Positions 1-7,028 of a stretch of 50,551 nucleotides of DNA are shown here, one piece after another (position 1 is the first letter of the stretch; each line of letters starts with the position of its first letter). Source of the DNA: Acidimicrobiales bacterium (lineage in GTDB: Bacteria; Actinomycetota; Acidimicrobiia; Acidimicrobiales; Acidimicrobilacustridaceae). The notes beneath the pieces are model-generated. The model was given only the letters and a program-made list of their open reading frames with translations. It ran no database searches and was not told the origin of the DNA. The DNA is taken from contig JALOLF010000023.1 in NCBI GenBank assembly GCA_025456085.1, forward strand, positions 1 to 50,551. Reading direction: 5' to 3'. Made by a program: the position numbers and the translations under genes.

Positions 1-120
1 CGGCTCCTGCTCCGGCTGCGCCTGCAGCGCCTGCGGCTCCTGCTCCGGCTGCGCCTGCAGCGCCTGCGGCTCCTGCTCCGGCTGCGCCTGCGCCTGCGCC
101 GGCCGTGCCTGCAGCGCCTG
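1..120. repeat. 33-bp tandem repeat encoding an 11-residue Ala/Gly unit
   Basis: Copies at 1-33 and 34-66 are identical, and a third, expanded and diverged copy runs over about 67-120. On the minus strand each unit encodes AGAAGAAGAGA. The repeat lies inside the 3' part of the envelope protein gene and continues off the window edge, so the copy number is unknown. Repeats of this kind are prone to slippage length variation. Confidence 0.85.
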
Positions 121-1309
121 CGGCTCCCGCGGCTCCCGCCCCGGTCGCGCCGGCGCTCCCGAGTCCGACGCCTCCGGCCGTCCCGCCGACGGCACCCGGC
201 AACCCGCCGGCGCCCGTGGCGGTTCCGATCAGCCCGCTGCCCGGCGCGCCGGCGGTTCCTCCGGTTCCACCCAGGGCCGACGAGAAGGTGCTCCCCGCGG
301 TGCTCGCCGTGGCCGACGGGTTCACCGCCTGGGGGACGCCCGTGGTGGCCGGACCGGGGGGTTGGCCGATGGTGGGTGGGGCCTGGCCGACGGTCGGCGG
401 GGCCTGGGCGATGCCCGGCATGGCGCCCTGCCCGGCTCCCGTCATCGGTCCCGGCGTCGCGAGGCGGCCGGCGAGGGCGTTGATCCGCGTCGCCCGCAGA
501 CGGGGCACCGTCGCCCCGGCGGCCGTCCCGGCGACGGTCGTGAGGCCGATCACCACGTAGGGCGTCAGGGTGCCCAAGGCAAGCAGTCCGCCGGTGAACC
601 CGAGCAGGCTCAGGCCGAGCCCCAGCAGCAGCCCGCCGAACAACCCGCTCAGGGGCTTGCGTCTGGGGTTGGCGCGTGGGGCACCGGGCTGGCCGGCGGC
701 CTTCTTGGCCGCCTTCAGGCCGGCGGGCTTCATGGACGCGTAGAGCAGCGCCGCGCCGCCACCCGTCGCTGCCAGGCCGGCGTACAGGATGGGGCTCGTG
801 AAGGGGCTGCCGACGAGCTTCACCCAGCCGCCGTCGCTGCACCCGCCGTCGGGGCCGCTCACGGAGGCGTCGACCTTCACCAGGCCCACGACGCTGAAGG
901 GGATGTAGTCCCCGACCTCGGCCACACCGGACGAACCGGTCTTGCCGGTGCCGTTGTCGTTGCTGCCCGACCGGCCCACGCCGCCGACGGTCACCTCCCA
1001 GTCGACGGGCTGGAGGACCTCGGACACCTGGCCGTCCCACTCGACCGACCCCTTGGCGTCGACCTCGAAGGGATGCGACTTGGTGAACGTCGTGGCGCCT
1101 CCGTCACCGGGATCGGTCGCCACGCCGTCGGCGTAGGCGAGCCGGTCGATCACCTGGCCGTCGGCGTCCCGGGACACGGCGTTGGCGGTGCAGGACACAC
1201 CGCCGGACTGGCTCACAGCCGCACCGGCCAGCAACGCGGGAACGAACAGTGCACCTGCGACCGCGACCACAGCGGCCGCGCCGCGCGTCAACACGAGGAG
1301 CTTCGTCAC
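1..1309 (-). CDS. Secreted/membrane protein with Ala/Gly-repeat tail (3' end cut by window edge)
   Basis: The reading frame is open for 436 codons from a GTG at 1309 to the window edge. The start is fixed by a TACGAT hexamer at 1316-1321 six nt upstream, which implies a leaderless mRNA. Residues 1-33 look like a signal peptide (KLL, then a hydrophobic Ala/Val stretch). An acidic, Gly-rich ectodomain follows to about 170, with Cys40 and Cys157 as a possible disulfide. Hydrophobic segments lie at about 172-193, 221-247 and 249-267. The rest is low complexity, first Pro/Gln/Gly and then almost pure Ala/Gly. No family is recognised. The architecture suggests an envelope-anchored protein with a repetitive extension. 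The true C-terminus lies outside the window. Confidence 0.72.
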   Translation of the reverse strand, partial: MTKLLVLTRGAAAVVAVAGALFVPALLAGAAVSQSGGVSCTANAVSRDADGQVIDRLAYADGVATDPGDGGATTFTKSHPFEVDAKGSVEWDGQVSEVLQPVDWEVTVGGVGRSGSNDNGTGKTGSSGVAEVGDYIPFSVVGLVKVDASVSGPDGGCSDGGWVKLVGSPFTSPILYAGLAATGGGAALLYASMKPAGLKAAKKAAGQPGAPRANPRRKPLSGLFGGLLLGLGLSLLGFTGGLLALGTLTPYVVIGLTTVAGTAAGATVPRLRATRINALAGRLATPGPMTGAGQGAMPGIAQAPPTVGQAPPTIGQPPGPATTGVPQAVNPSATASTAGSTFSSALGGTGGTAGAPGSGLIGTATGAGGLPGAVGGTAGGVGLGSAGATGAGAAGAAGAAGTAGAGAGAAGAGAAGAAGAAGAGAAGAAGAAGAGA

Positions 1310-1315
1310 ATCTGG

Positions 1316-1321
1316 ATCGTA
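1316..1321 (-). promoter_or_regulatory. -10 element (TACGAT), leaderless start at 1309
   Basis: TACGAT on the minus strand lies six nt before the GTG at 1309, the spacing expected when transcription begins at the start codon. No Shine-Dalgarno sequence is present. Confidence 0.5.
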
Positions 1322-1386
1322 CGGATCGGCCCGCTCGGGCGGTACGGCCCTTCGACCCTGCTGGCGGCACCGATCGGCCGCGGCGC

Positions 1387-2193
1387 TCAGGGAGTGAAGG
1401 CCAGCGAGGCCAGCACGGCGCGTCCGAGGACGTCGTCGCCCTCGATGCGCGCTCCGCCGTCGACGGTGGCGTACACGGCGTCGCGCCGCCCGCCGCCCAG
1501 CGCCACGAAGGTCTCGAGGGGCATGGTGAGCCGAACGGTCGGCTCGACGGGCGGCTCGGCGACCAGCTTCGCCCGTCCCTCGACGACGACGGCGTAGCGG
1601 CGCACCGGCTCGCCCTCCAGCACGAAGACCACCGACGACCCGTCGAGGGCGCCCGCCTTCTTGCCCACGACGAAGCCCAGCGCCGCCTCGAACCGGGTCA
1701 GGGCCGTGTCGACCACGGGTCCGCTCAGATGGCCCGGACGCCCCAGCGCACGTCGCATGTCCTGTTCGTGCATCCAGCAGTCGAAGACGCGCACCACCAT
1801 GAAGTCGCGGTAAGGGACCTCGCCGACGGGGGACCAGCCCACCTTCTCGAACGCCGCGGTGGTCAGGGCCTCGAGCTGCTCGAGGCGACGTTCGATCACC
1901 CGGTGGTACTCCTGCAGCACCTCCTCGCCGGGTAGGCCGCGCCGGGCCTCGATCCAGGGCTCCATGGCGGCGGCGAAGGGGTTCCGCACGTGCGGGAGGT
2001 GACGCACGTCCACCTCGGGGGCCGGCTCACCGAGCAGCATCAGCTCGGTGCCGACGATGTGGCTCAGGTTGTCCTGGACGGTCCAACCCGGCAGATCAGT
2101 GGGGAGCTTCCACTGCTGCTCGTCGAGGTCGTCCACGAGCTCGCCGATGACGGTCCACTCGGTCTCCAGGAGGTGCACGACAGGTTCCACCAT
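1387..2193 (-). CDS. Mycothiol-dependent maleylpyruvate isomerase/DinB-like family protein
   Basis: 268 aa of the actinobacterial family (TIGR03083 type) with an N-terminal DinB-like four-helix bundle and a C-terminal SCP2-like domain. Visible landmarks are the early helix ending PGWTVQDNLSHIVG, which carries the first metal-binding His, and CWMHEQDMRRALGRPGH, which supplies the other candidate metal ligands. Family members use mycothiol as cofactor or thiol substrate, but the actual substrate cannot be read from sequence. The ATG at 2193 is preceded by TAGGGT (2205-2200) at six nt, so the mRNA is probably leaderless. It is divergent from the thioredoxin-fold gene at 2246, another mycothiol-type family. 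A diverged paralogue lies at 43143. Confidence 0.85.
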   Translation of the reverse strand: MVEPVVHLLETEWTVIGELVDDLDEQQWKLPTDLPGWTVQDNLSHIVGTELMLLGEPAPEVDVRHLPHVRNPFAAAMEPWIEARRGLPGEEVLQEYHRVIERRLEQLEALTTAAFEKVGWSPVGEVPYRDFMVVRVFDCWMHEQDMRRALGRPGHLSGPVVDTALTRFEAALGFVVGKKAGALDGSSVVFVLEGEPVRRYAVVVEGRAKLVAEPPVEPTVRLTMPLETFVALGGGRRDAVYATVDGGARIEGDDVLGRAVLASLAFTP

Positions 2194-2199
2194 GCGCGC

Positions 2200-2205
2200 A
2201 CCCTA
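2200..2205 (-). promoter_or_regulatory. -10 element (TAGGGT), leaderless start at 2193
   Basis: Minus-strand TAGGGT ends six nt before ATG 2193. It faces away from the plus-strand -10 at 2233-2238, so a divergent promoter pair occupies the 52-bp gap. Confidence 0.5.
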
Positions 2206-2232
2206 CCCCCGGGCCGGGATCCGTCCGACCGG

Positions 2233-2238
2233 TACGGT
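2233..2238 (+). promoter_or_regulatory. -10 element (TACGGT), leaderless start at 2246
   Basis: TACGGT lies seven nt before ATG 2246. Together with the absence of a ribosome-binding site, it supports this internal ATG over upstream in-frame starts. Confidence 0.5.
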
Positions 2239-2245
2239 GTCGGCC

Positions 2246-2938
2246 ATGTCCCTGCAGTGGCCCCCCGAGCGGCCGTCGTCGGTCGAGTTCTTCTTCGACC
2301 CGATGTGCCCCTACGCCTATCAGAGCTCGCTGTGGATGCGCACCGTGCGCGACGCCACCGGCACGGAGATCCGGTGGCGGTTCTGCTCGCTGGAGGAGAT
2401 CAACCGGGAGGAGGGCAAGAAGCACCCGTGGGAGCGGCCCTGGTCCTACGGGTGGTCGCAGATGCGGATCGGGGCCCGGTTGCGGCGTGACGGCCAGGAC
2501 GTCCTCGACCGGTGGTACGCGGCGGTCGGGCGTGCCTTCCACGAACAGGGCCGTCCCACCCACGAACCCGAGGTGCACCGTGCCCTGCTGGCCGAGTTGG
2601 GCCTGGCCCCCGAGCTGCTCGACGAGGCGATCGCCGATCCGTCCACGAGCGACGAGGTGCTGGCCGACCACCGGGTCGCCGCCGAGTCGGGCTCGTTCGG
2701 GGTGCCCACGATCCTGCTCCCCGACGGACGCGCCGTGTACGGCCCCGTGGTGGTGCCCGCGCCCGTCGGCGAGGAGGCCCTCGATCTGTGGGACGTGACC
2801 CTGGCCTTCACGGGCTTCGAGCACCTGTACGAGCTGAAGCGCCCCAAGACGGCACGTGACCTCGAGCTGATCGCCGAGCGGTTCGAGCCCTACCTGCGGG
2901 CGCGGGCGTGGCGCACGATCGAGAACCCGGCGCCGTAG
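2246..2938 (+). CDS. DsbA-fold oxidoreductase, Rv2466c-like (mycothiol-dependent type)
   Basis: 230 aa. The N-terminus has a thioredoxin-fold strand followed by DPMCPYAYQSS, the position of the CxxC motif in DsbA-like proteins. Here only the first Cys remains (CPYA). The helical insertion and the C-terminal segment LWDVTLAFTGFEHLYELKR resemble the mycobacterial mycothiol-dependent reductase Rv2466c and its FrnE/HCCA-isomerase relatives. VPTILL is the expected cis-Pro loop. A single active-site Cys suggests mycothiol conjugation or a monothiol mechanism rather than dithiol exchange; that is inference. The start is set by the leaderless -10 seven nt upstream. Confidence 0.8.
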   Translation: MSLQWPPERPSSVEFFFDPMCPYAYQSSLWMRTVRDATGTEIRWRFCSLEEINREEGKKHPWERPWSYGWSQMRIGARLRRDGQDVLDRWYAAVGRAFHEQGRPTHEPEVHRALLAELGLAPELLDEAIADPSTSDEVLADHRVAAESGSFGVPTILLPDGRAVYGPVVVPAPVGEEALDLWDVTLAFTGFEHLYELKRPKTARDLELIAERFEPYLRARAWRTIENPAP

Positions 2939-2942
2939 CCGG

Positions 2943-3365
2943 CTAGGTGTAGCCCTGCATGATGTGCTCGACCCACCAGGCGGGGGCGGCGTTCATGAGG
3001 GTCTGGAGGTCCCAGTAGTCCCACCACCGCACGATCACGCCGTCTCGCAGCTCGTGCACCGACACGAAGGGCAGCACGATCTGCTCGCCGGTGTGCCAGC
3101 GCCACTCCTCGGCGTGCTCGGTGATCACCAGGTCGCCCTCGGCCACCACGTGGCGCAGGTGGTGGATGTAGTCCTGGAGGGGCTCGATGCCCAGCCGCAG
3201 CCGGGCGACGATCTGCTCGGGTCCCCTCGCCACGTCGTCTTCGGGCGAGGGCACGTCGGTGTACTGCGAGTCCGGGCCGAAGAAGGTGGCGATGCGGTCC
3301 CAGTCACGGTCGTAGAGCGCCCGCCAGAAGCGTTCGACGACCTGGCGGTTGGTGGCCTCGCCCAT
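2943..3365 (-). CDS. SnoaL/limonene-epoxide-hydrolase-like protein
   Basis: 140 aa, a typical length for the NTF2-like SnoaL/LEH fold. The N-terminus (NRQVVERFWRALYDRDW) and the C-terminal VSVHELRDGVIVRWWDYWD are characteristic. The RWWDYWD segment resembles the Arg/Asp active-site strand of limonene-1,2-epoxide hydrolases. The ATG at 3365 begins one nt after the stop of the upstream crotonase gene, so the two are co-transcribed and probably coupled. The substrate is unknown. Pairing with an enoyl-CoA hydratase suggests lipid or terpenoid catabolism, which is inference. Confidence 0.8.
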   Translation of the reverse strand: MGEATNRQVVERFWRALYDRDWDRIATFFGPDSQYTDVPSPEDDVARGPEQIVARLRLGIEPLQDYIHHLRHVVAEGDLVITEHAEEWRWHTGEQIVLPFVSVHELRDGVIVRWWDYWDLQTLMNAAPAWWVEHIMQGYT

Positions 3366-3366
3366 G

Positions 3367-4071
3367 TCAGTCCGCCGCGATCGAGAAGGCGGCGATGTCC
3401 TCGGCCAGGATGGTCCGCAGGTGCGTCGTGAGCTCACCGCGGACGTAGGTCCGGGTGAGGGCGAAGGGCCCGGGGTGCAGGGTGGCGGCCAGCTCGGTCG
3501 CCCGTTCGATGGCGGCCGGGGCGACCTGGTCGGCGGGCAGGATCCGGTCGAGGTAGCCCGCGTCCACGGCCGCGGCCGGGTCGAACACCTGGGCCAGGTT
3601 CACCGCGGCGTTGAAGTGGCGCTTGGAGAGGCAGTCCCGGGCCAGCTCCACGGCGAAGCGGGGCACGGGCATGCCGATGGCGACCTCGTTGAGGCCCAGC
3701 TTGAAGGGACCCTCGGCGCCGATGCGCACGTCGGCGCAGTACAGCAGGATGGCCCCCATGGCCAGGGCGTGACCCGTCACCCCCAGCACCACCGGCATGG
3801 GCAGCTCGTAGAGGCGCAGGCCCAGCGCCGCCCCGGCCGCCAGCAGATCCCGCGCCTGCTGCGGGCCGGCCTGCATCGTGCGCAGGTCGAAGCCGGCCGA
3901 GAACTTGCCCTCCCGTCCGATCAGCACGAGCGCCTTCGCCTCGCCCTCGGCCCGGTCGATCGCGGCGTCGATGGCGCCGATGAGATCGTGGGACAGGGCG
4001 TTCGCCTTGCCGTCGTCGATGCGCACGACGGCGACGTCCCCGTCGAGCTCGTAGGTGACGTGATCGCTCAT
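3367..4071 (-). CDS. Enoyl-CoA hydratase/isomerase (crotonase) family protein
   Basis: 234 aa, near the usual 250-260. The two oxyanion-hole segments are GKFSAGFDLRTM and GHALAMGAILLYCADVRIG. NEVAIGMPVP supplies the Glu that often acts in the hydratase reaction. It probably acts on a CoA thioester in fatty-acid or related catabolism. The ATG at 4071 has TAGCGT (4085-4080) eight nt upstream, which supports this start over a 55-residue longer version of low-complexity composition. It is the first gene of a two-gene operon with the SnoaL-like gene. Confidence 0.87.
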   Translation of the reverse strand: MSDHVTYELDGDVAVVRIDDGKANALSHDLIGAIDAAIDRAEGEAKALVLIGREGKFSAGFDLRTMQAGPQQARDLLAAGAALGLRLYELPMPVVLGVTGHALAMGAILLYCADVRIGAEGPFKLGLNEVAIGMPVPRFAVELARDCLSKRHFNAAVNLAQVFDPAAAVDAGYLDRILPADQVAPAAIERATELAATLHPGPFALTRTYVRGELTTHLRTILAEDIAAFSIAAD

Positions 4072-4079
4072 GGTGACCG

Positions 4080-4085
4080 ACGCTA
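4080..4085 (-). promoter_or_regulatory. -10 element (TAGCGT) for the crotonase operon
   Basis: TAGCGT on the minus strand lies eight nt before ATG 4071, consistent with a leaderless or near-leaderless transcript. Confidence 0.42.
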
Positions 4086-4338
4086 GCGGAGGGCTGCCCG
4101 TGCGTCGTTCCGCCGGGCCGCCGGTCCGGTGGCCTCCTGCGTCACGTACTGCGGCGTGCGCCTCGAGGATGACCTCGGTAGCGACGGCGACGCGTGAGCG
4201 GTGCTCGCTGCGCGCCACGTCGTCACGGAGCGACACGAGGATCCGCGGCCCGTGTGTGGGCCCCTGCGCTGTGGGGAGTGACGGGCGAAACCGGCGCTCC
4301 CGACCGGTGCCTCGGTTTCGGTCGAGGGGAGGTCAGCC

Positions 4339-4668
4339 ATGGTTCGTTGCACGCGTCCTCGGCAAGGTCGCCGCCGTGCCGGTCGCTGTCGCGCTGCTGT
4401 TCGGGGTCATCGGCGCCGACACCACAGACGCCGTCTGGGTGGAGGCGTTCGACCCGACACCGGTCGGGTGGACCCGCCCGGTTCCCGGTCCCGTCCGGGA
4501 CGGCGCAGCGTCGACGGGCATCGATCAGGCCTCGTGGTCGGGCGACCAGCGTCGAGGCTCCGGTTCCCTACGATCTTCACGCCCACCGAGGACGTCCACG
4601 TGAGCTGGTGGAGCAAGGCGGTGGACGCCAACGGCAACGACGTGGGTCTCACTCGGTGCTCGGGTTGA
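4339..4668 (+). pseudogene. Frameshifted small secreted-protein gene (probable relic)
   Basis: A good ribosome-binding site (GGGGAGG, about 4326-4332) precedes ATG 4339, but this frame turns Arg-rich after a few codons. The neighbouring frame carries a clean signal peptide (GKVAAVPVAVALLFGVIGAD) and sensible sequence (VWVEAFDPTPVGWTRPVPGP, then ASWSGD) to about 4545. Sensible coding then returns to the first frame (FPTIFTPTEDVHVSWWSKAV) and stops at 4668. Two compensating frameshifts would restore a secreted protein of about 110 residues. This is either decay or sequencing error. No homologue is recognised. Confidence 0.42.
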
Positions 4669-4757
4669 CCCGCGGGTTCCCGCCCCCGGGTTCCTTCGCG
4701 GTCCCCGGCCTTCCTCGTGGGGCTGGCAGTCGGGCATCCACGTGGCCCTGCGCAGAG

Positions 4758-4792
4758 GGGCGCCCCCGTCCCGTGATGGACCGAGGGCGCCC
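4758..4792 (-). terminator. Hairpin downstream of the 4812-5126 gene
   Basis: GGGCGCCC occurs at 4758-4765 and 4785-4792 and can pair across a 19-nt loop. The right copy sits in a 14-bp palindrome that could form its own short hairpin. It lies just past the stop of the minus-strand gene. There is no T-run, as is common in high-GC actinobacteria. Confidence 0.35.
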
Positions 4793-4811
4793 TCGTTCGT
4801 GCGCGTTGCGC

Positions 4812-5126
4812 TCAGGACGCGTTGTTCGCCTCGCGCAACATCGCCGTCCATGAGCCGAGGTCCCACAGCGTCTCGATGGAGACGAACTCGAGAGTCCCCA
4901 GCGCCATGATCTCGGCCACCGAACGCTGCGCAGACGCCTCGTCCGGGTACTCGACGATCGAGGCCATGTTCATGGCGCTCGGCGAGACGCCGACCGCCTT
5001 CATCTCACCGCCGTTGCGGGCGATGGCCTCGTAGATGGCAGCGGATTGGGCGTCGTTCTCCTCCTGGGACAGGCCCTCCCAGGCCTCGGGTACCGCGCGC
5101 GTCCTGGACAGCTGCGTATGCGCCAT
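4812..5126 (-). CDS. Small conserved-looking cytoplasmic protein of unknown function
   Basis: 104 aa with balanced composition and no signal peptide or membrane segment. The ATG at 5126 is preceded by a G-rich ribosome-binding site (GGGGGG, about 5133-5138). TACGTT at 5178-5173 is a plausible -10. The middle (MKAVGVSPSAMNMASIVEYP) and the C-terminal half suggest a small alpha/beta, ferredoxin-like fold of the DUF3303/GYD kind, but that is a guess from pattern. It stands alone between a gene-poor stretch and the cyclase. No function is assigned. Confidence 0.6.
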   Translation of the reverse strand: MAHTQLSRTRAVPEAWEGLSQEENDAQSAAIYEAIARNGGEMKAVGVSPSAMNMASIVEYPDEASAQRSVAEIMALGTLEFVSIETLWDLGSWTAMLREANNAS

Positions 5127-5260
5127 GTCGACGTCCCCCCGTGGCGACGGCGATCTGCCGTGAGCCGAGGCCAACGTACTCGTGTTCTGGGTCTCCCGCC
5201 CGTGTGGGCGGCGCAGCACCGGGTCTGACTCGGCGGGCTCGCGGCGCACGGCAGCCGATG

Positions 5261-6421
5261 TCAGGGTGCCGAGGGGGCGGCGGGAGGGCGGCCGGAGGGT
5301 GGCCAGTCGACGGCGACCAGCTCGATGGGCTCATCGAAGCCGCGGATGGCCCTGCGCCCCGCGGCCCGCACGGCGAAGCCACGGGCCTCGAGGTCCAGCG
5401 CCAGCAGGCCCGGCACGAGCACCGTGTCGGGCTCGGCCAGGTCCTCCAGGCGGGAGGCGAGCGCCACGACCGGTCCGTAGTAGTCGCCCGCCTGCCAGCG
5501 CACGGTGCCGAAGCAGAGGCCTCCCCGGATCGAGGTCAGGGTGGGGTGGGCCCGGACGGCGTCGCGGATCGTGAGCGCGATCTCGCACGCGGCGCCGGGA
5601 TCGGTCACCACGTACATTACGCCGTCACCCAGGAACTTCACCACCCGACCGCCGTGTGCCGACACCAGATCCGCCGAGGTCGTCTCGAACTCCGAGGAGA
5701 TGGCGGCGAGCTCGTCGGGTGTCAGCCGTCGGGCCAGGCGGGTCGACTCGACCAGATCGAGGAAGCCGATGCACTGCACGGGGACGCCGCCATCGCTGAG
5801 GCCGGACTCGGCGGCCCGCCGGACGGCTTCGCCGAAGTGGTGCCGCAGCAGTCCTTCGACGGCCACGGGCAGCAGGTCGAACGCCGCCGCGGCGCCTTCG
5901 GCGGTGCGGGCCTGCTCCACGACGCCGTGGCCCCGGGGACCGTCCTCGGAGACGGTCGACTCGAAGTAGATGGCCAGCGCAGCCTCGGCGATGCGGGCCG
6001 CGGCGCGGCCGATGACCCGGGCGAACTGCGCCGTGGCGTCGTCTCCGAACAGGTGCGCGCCGAGGTCGAAGGCGCGGAAGACCTCGGCGTCGCTGGGCCA
6101 GAACGGCCGGGCGTCCGGCGCCGGGTCGGGGAAGCCGGATGCCCGCCAGACCAGCCTCGCCCGCTCGACGGGCAGCCCCGCCAGCTCGGCGACCTCGTCG
6201 AGCGTGAGCAGGGGCTGCCAGCGGCCCACCACCCGTTCCGCCAGACGCGAGCCCATGCGGCCGCTCGCTGCCGACTCGACGAGGGTGTCGAGGGGCACGC
6301 CCCCGTCGAGCAGTCGACGCACCAGCGCCACCTGCTCCGCGGCGTCGTCGGCACCCGGTTCGTACAGGCCGGCCGCGGCGAGGTCGTCGTCATGGCGTGG
6401 TGGTTCGGCCGGTGCGCTCAT
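5261..6421 (-). CDS. Class III adenylate/guanylate cyclase, Rv1264-like, with altered active site
   Basis: 386 aa. Residues 1-205 form a regulatory region with an HTH-like segment (LTLDEVAELAGLPVERARL, 72-90) and a helical stretch (FARVIGRAAARIAEAALAIYF), as in the autoinhibited mycobacterial cyclase Rv1264. The catalytic domain is 213-375. Metal-binding Asp222 (FLDLVEST) and Asp266 (KFLGDGVMY) are present, as are the purine-selecting Lys262 and Asp313 (AGDYYG). In the VNxAxR motif the transition-state Asn is replaced by Ala320 (VVALASR), while Arg324 is kept. ATG 6421 overlaps the upstream HAD-like stop by four nt, so translation is coupled. Activity may be reduced or regulated; substrate is not certain. 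Confidence 0.85.
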   Translation of the reverse strand: MSAPAEPPRHDDDLAAAGLYEPGADDAAEQVALVRRLLDGGVPLDTLVESAASGRMGSRLAERVVGRWQPLLTLDEVAELAGLPVERARLVWRASGFPDPAPDARPFWPSDAEVFRAFDLGAHLFGDDATAQFARVIGRAAARIAEAALAIYFESTVSEDGPRGHGVVEQARTAEGAAAAFDLLPVAVEGLLRHHFGEAVRRAAESGLSDGGVPVQCIGFLDLVESTRLARRLTPDELAAISSEFETTSADLVSAHGGRVVKFLGDGVMYVVTDPGAACEIALTIRDAVRAHPTLTSIRGGLCFGTVRWQAGDYYGPVVALASRLEDLAEPDTVLVPGLLALDLEARGFAVRAAGRRAIRGFDEPIELVAVDWPPSGRPPAAPSAP

Positions 6422-6921
6422 AGGGGGTGGTTGGGCCCGGCACTCCACCGTCCCGTGTCCGGCAGCGCGTCGACCTCCAGCACGAGCAGGGGGTGCACCC
6501 CGATGGCGCGCACCGAGCGGAGGCTGGGCACCACGAGGTCGGCACCGGCGAGCGCCTCGGCCTCGTGGCGGGTCGCCAGGGCGATCACCTTCATGTCGGC
6601 AGACCGGGCCGACCGGAGGTGGTCGGGTTCGTCGACGAGGACCAGGACGTCCCCCGGATCGGCCCGCAGCACCGAGGCGGCCAGCAGGAGCGACGAGGTG
6701 CTCACCTCGGCCTGCACGACCGTCGGCGGTCGCAGGTCGACGGCGGCGTAGGTGTCGGCGTGCTGGTCGGGTCCGATGATGGCGGCGCGCCCGGGTGGCA
6801 GCCGGGCCAGGAGCCACTCGGCGCCCGGTGTCGTCTGCTGGGTCAGGATGCCGCCCTCGGGTCGGACCGCGATGGTGCGACAGCCGAACAGCACGGCTTG
6901 ACACTCCACCAACCGCAGCAT
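6418..6921 (-). CDS. HAD-fold protein lacking catalytic residues (pseudo-phosphatase)
   Basis: 167 aa. The order of elements matches a beta-phosphoglucomutase-like HAD protein, but the key residues are gone. The motif I strand reads QAVLFGCRT (Gly13 and Arg15 where DxD is expected). The motif II strand ends AIIG without Ser/Thr. The motif III region EVSTSSLLLAASVL lacks the expected Lys. Motif IV LVLVDEPDHLRSA is followed by MKVIALAT, and the protein then reads GADLVVPSL, the usual HAD tail. It is therefore probably a non-enzymatic binding protein. The stop overlaps the cyclase ATG (ATGA). ATG 6921 was chosen for a G-rich ribosome-binding site and TACGCT at 6967-6962. The HAD assignment is by pattern. 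Confidence 0.62.
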   Translation of the reverse strand: MLRLVECQAVLFGCRTIAVRPEGGILTQQTTPGAEWLLARLPPGRAAIIGPDQHADTYAAVDLRPPTVVQAEVSTSSLLLAASVLRADPGDVLVLVDEPDHLRSARSADMKVIALATRHEAEALAGADLVVPSLRSVRAIGVHPLLVLEVDALPDTGRWSAGPNHPL

Positions 6922-7028
6922 CGTTGGCCCGCCCCCGTCGTGGTCGCCGCCGACGGAGGCGAGCGTACCGAGGTGTCGGCAGGTGTGCAGGTTCCGGCCG
7001 GGCATCTCCCCGGCGGCAGTCGCGAGCC

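Larger units (their letters stand above)
4072..4811. other. 740-bp region without an intact gene
   Basis: No frame gives a convincing protein here. Reading frames on both strands are Arg/Pro-rich artefacts of high GC. It contains the crotonase promoter at its left edge, a broken secreted-protein gene at 4339-4668, and a hairpin at 4758-4792 downstream of the small minus-strand gene that ends at 4812. Confidence 0.6.

Noticed and set aside
1-120. Possible CRISPR array from the 33-bp repeats
   Set aside because: The repeats are directly adjacent with no unique spacers and keep an open reading frame; they are coding tandem repeats.
362-1597. A 411-codon plus-strand frame over the left edge
   Set aside because: The minus strand has a signal peptide, membrane segments and a matching leaderless promoter; the plus-strand product is Arg/Gly/Ala-rich and unlike a protein.
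4070-4603. Intact 177-codon gene on the plus strand
   Set aside because: Its first 85 codons are Arg-rich non-coding-like sequence antisense to the crotonase promoter; only the middle resembles a protein, so it is reported as a frameshifted relic.
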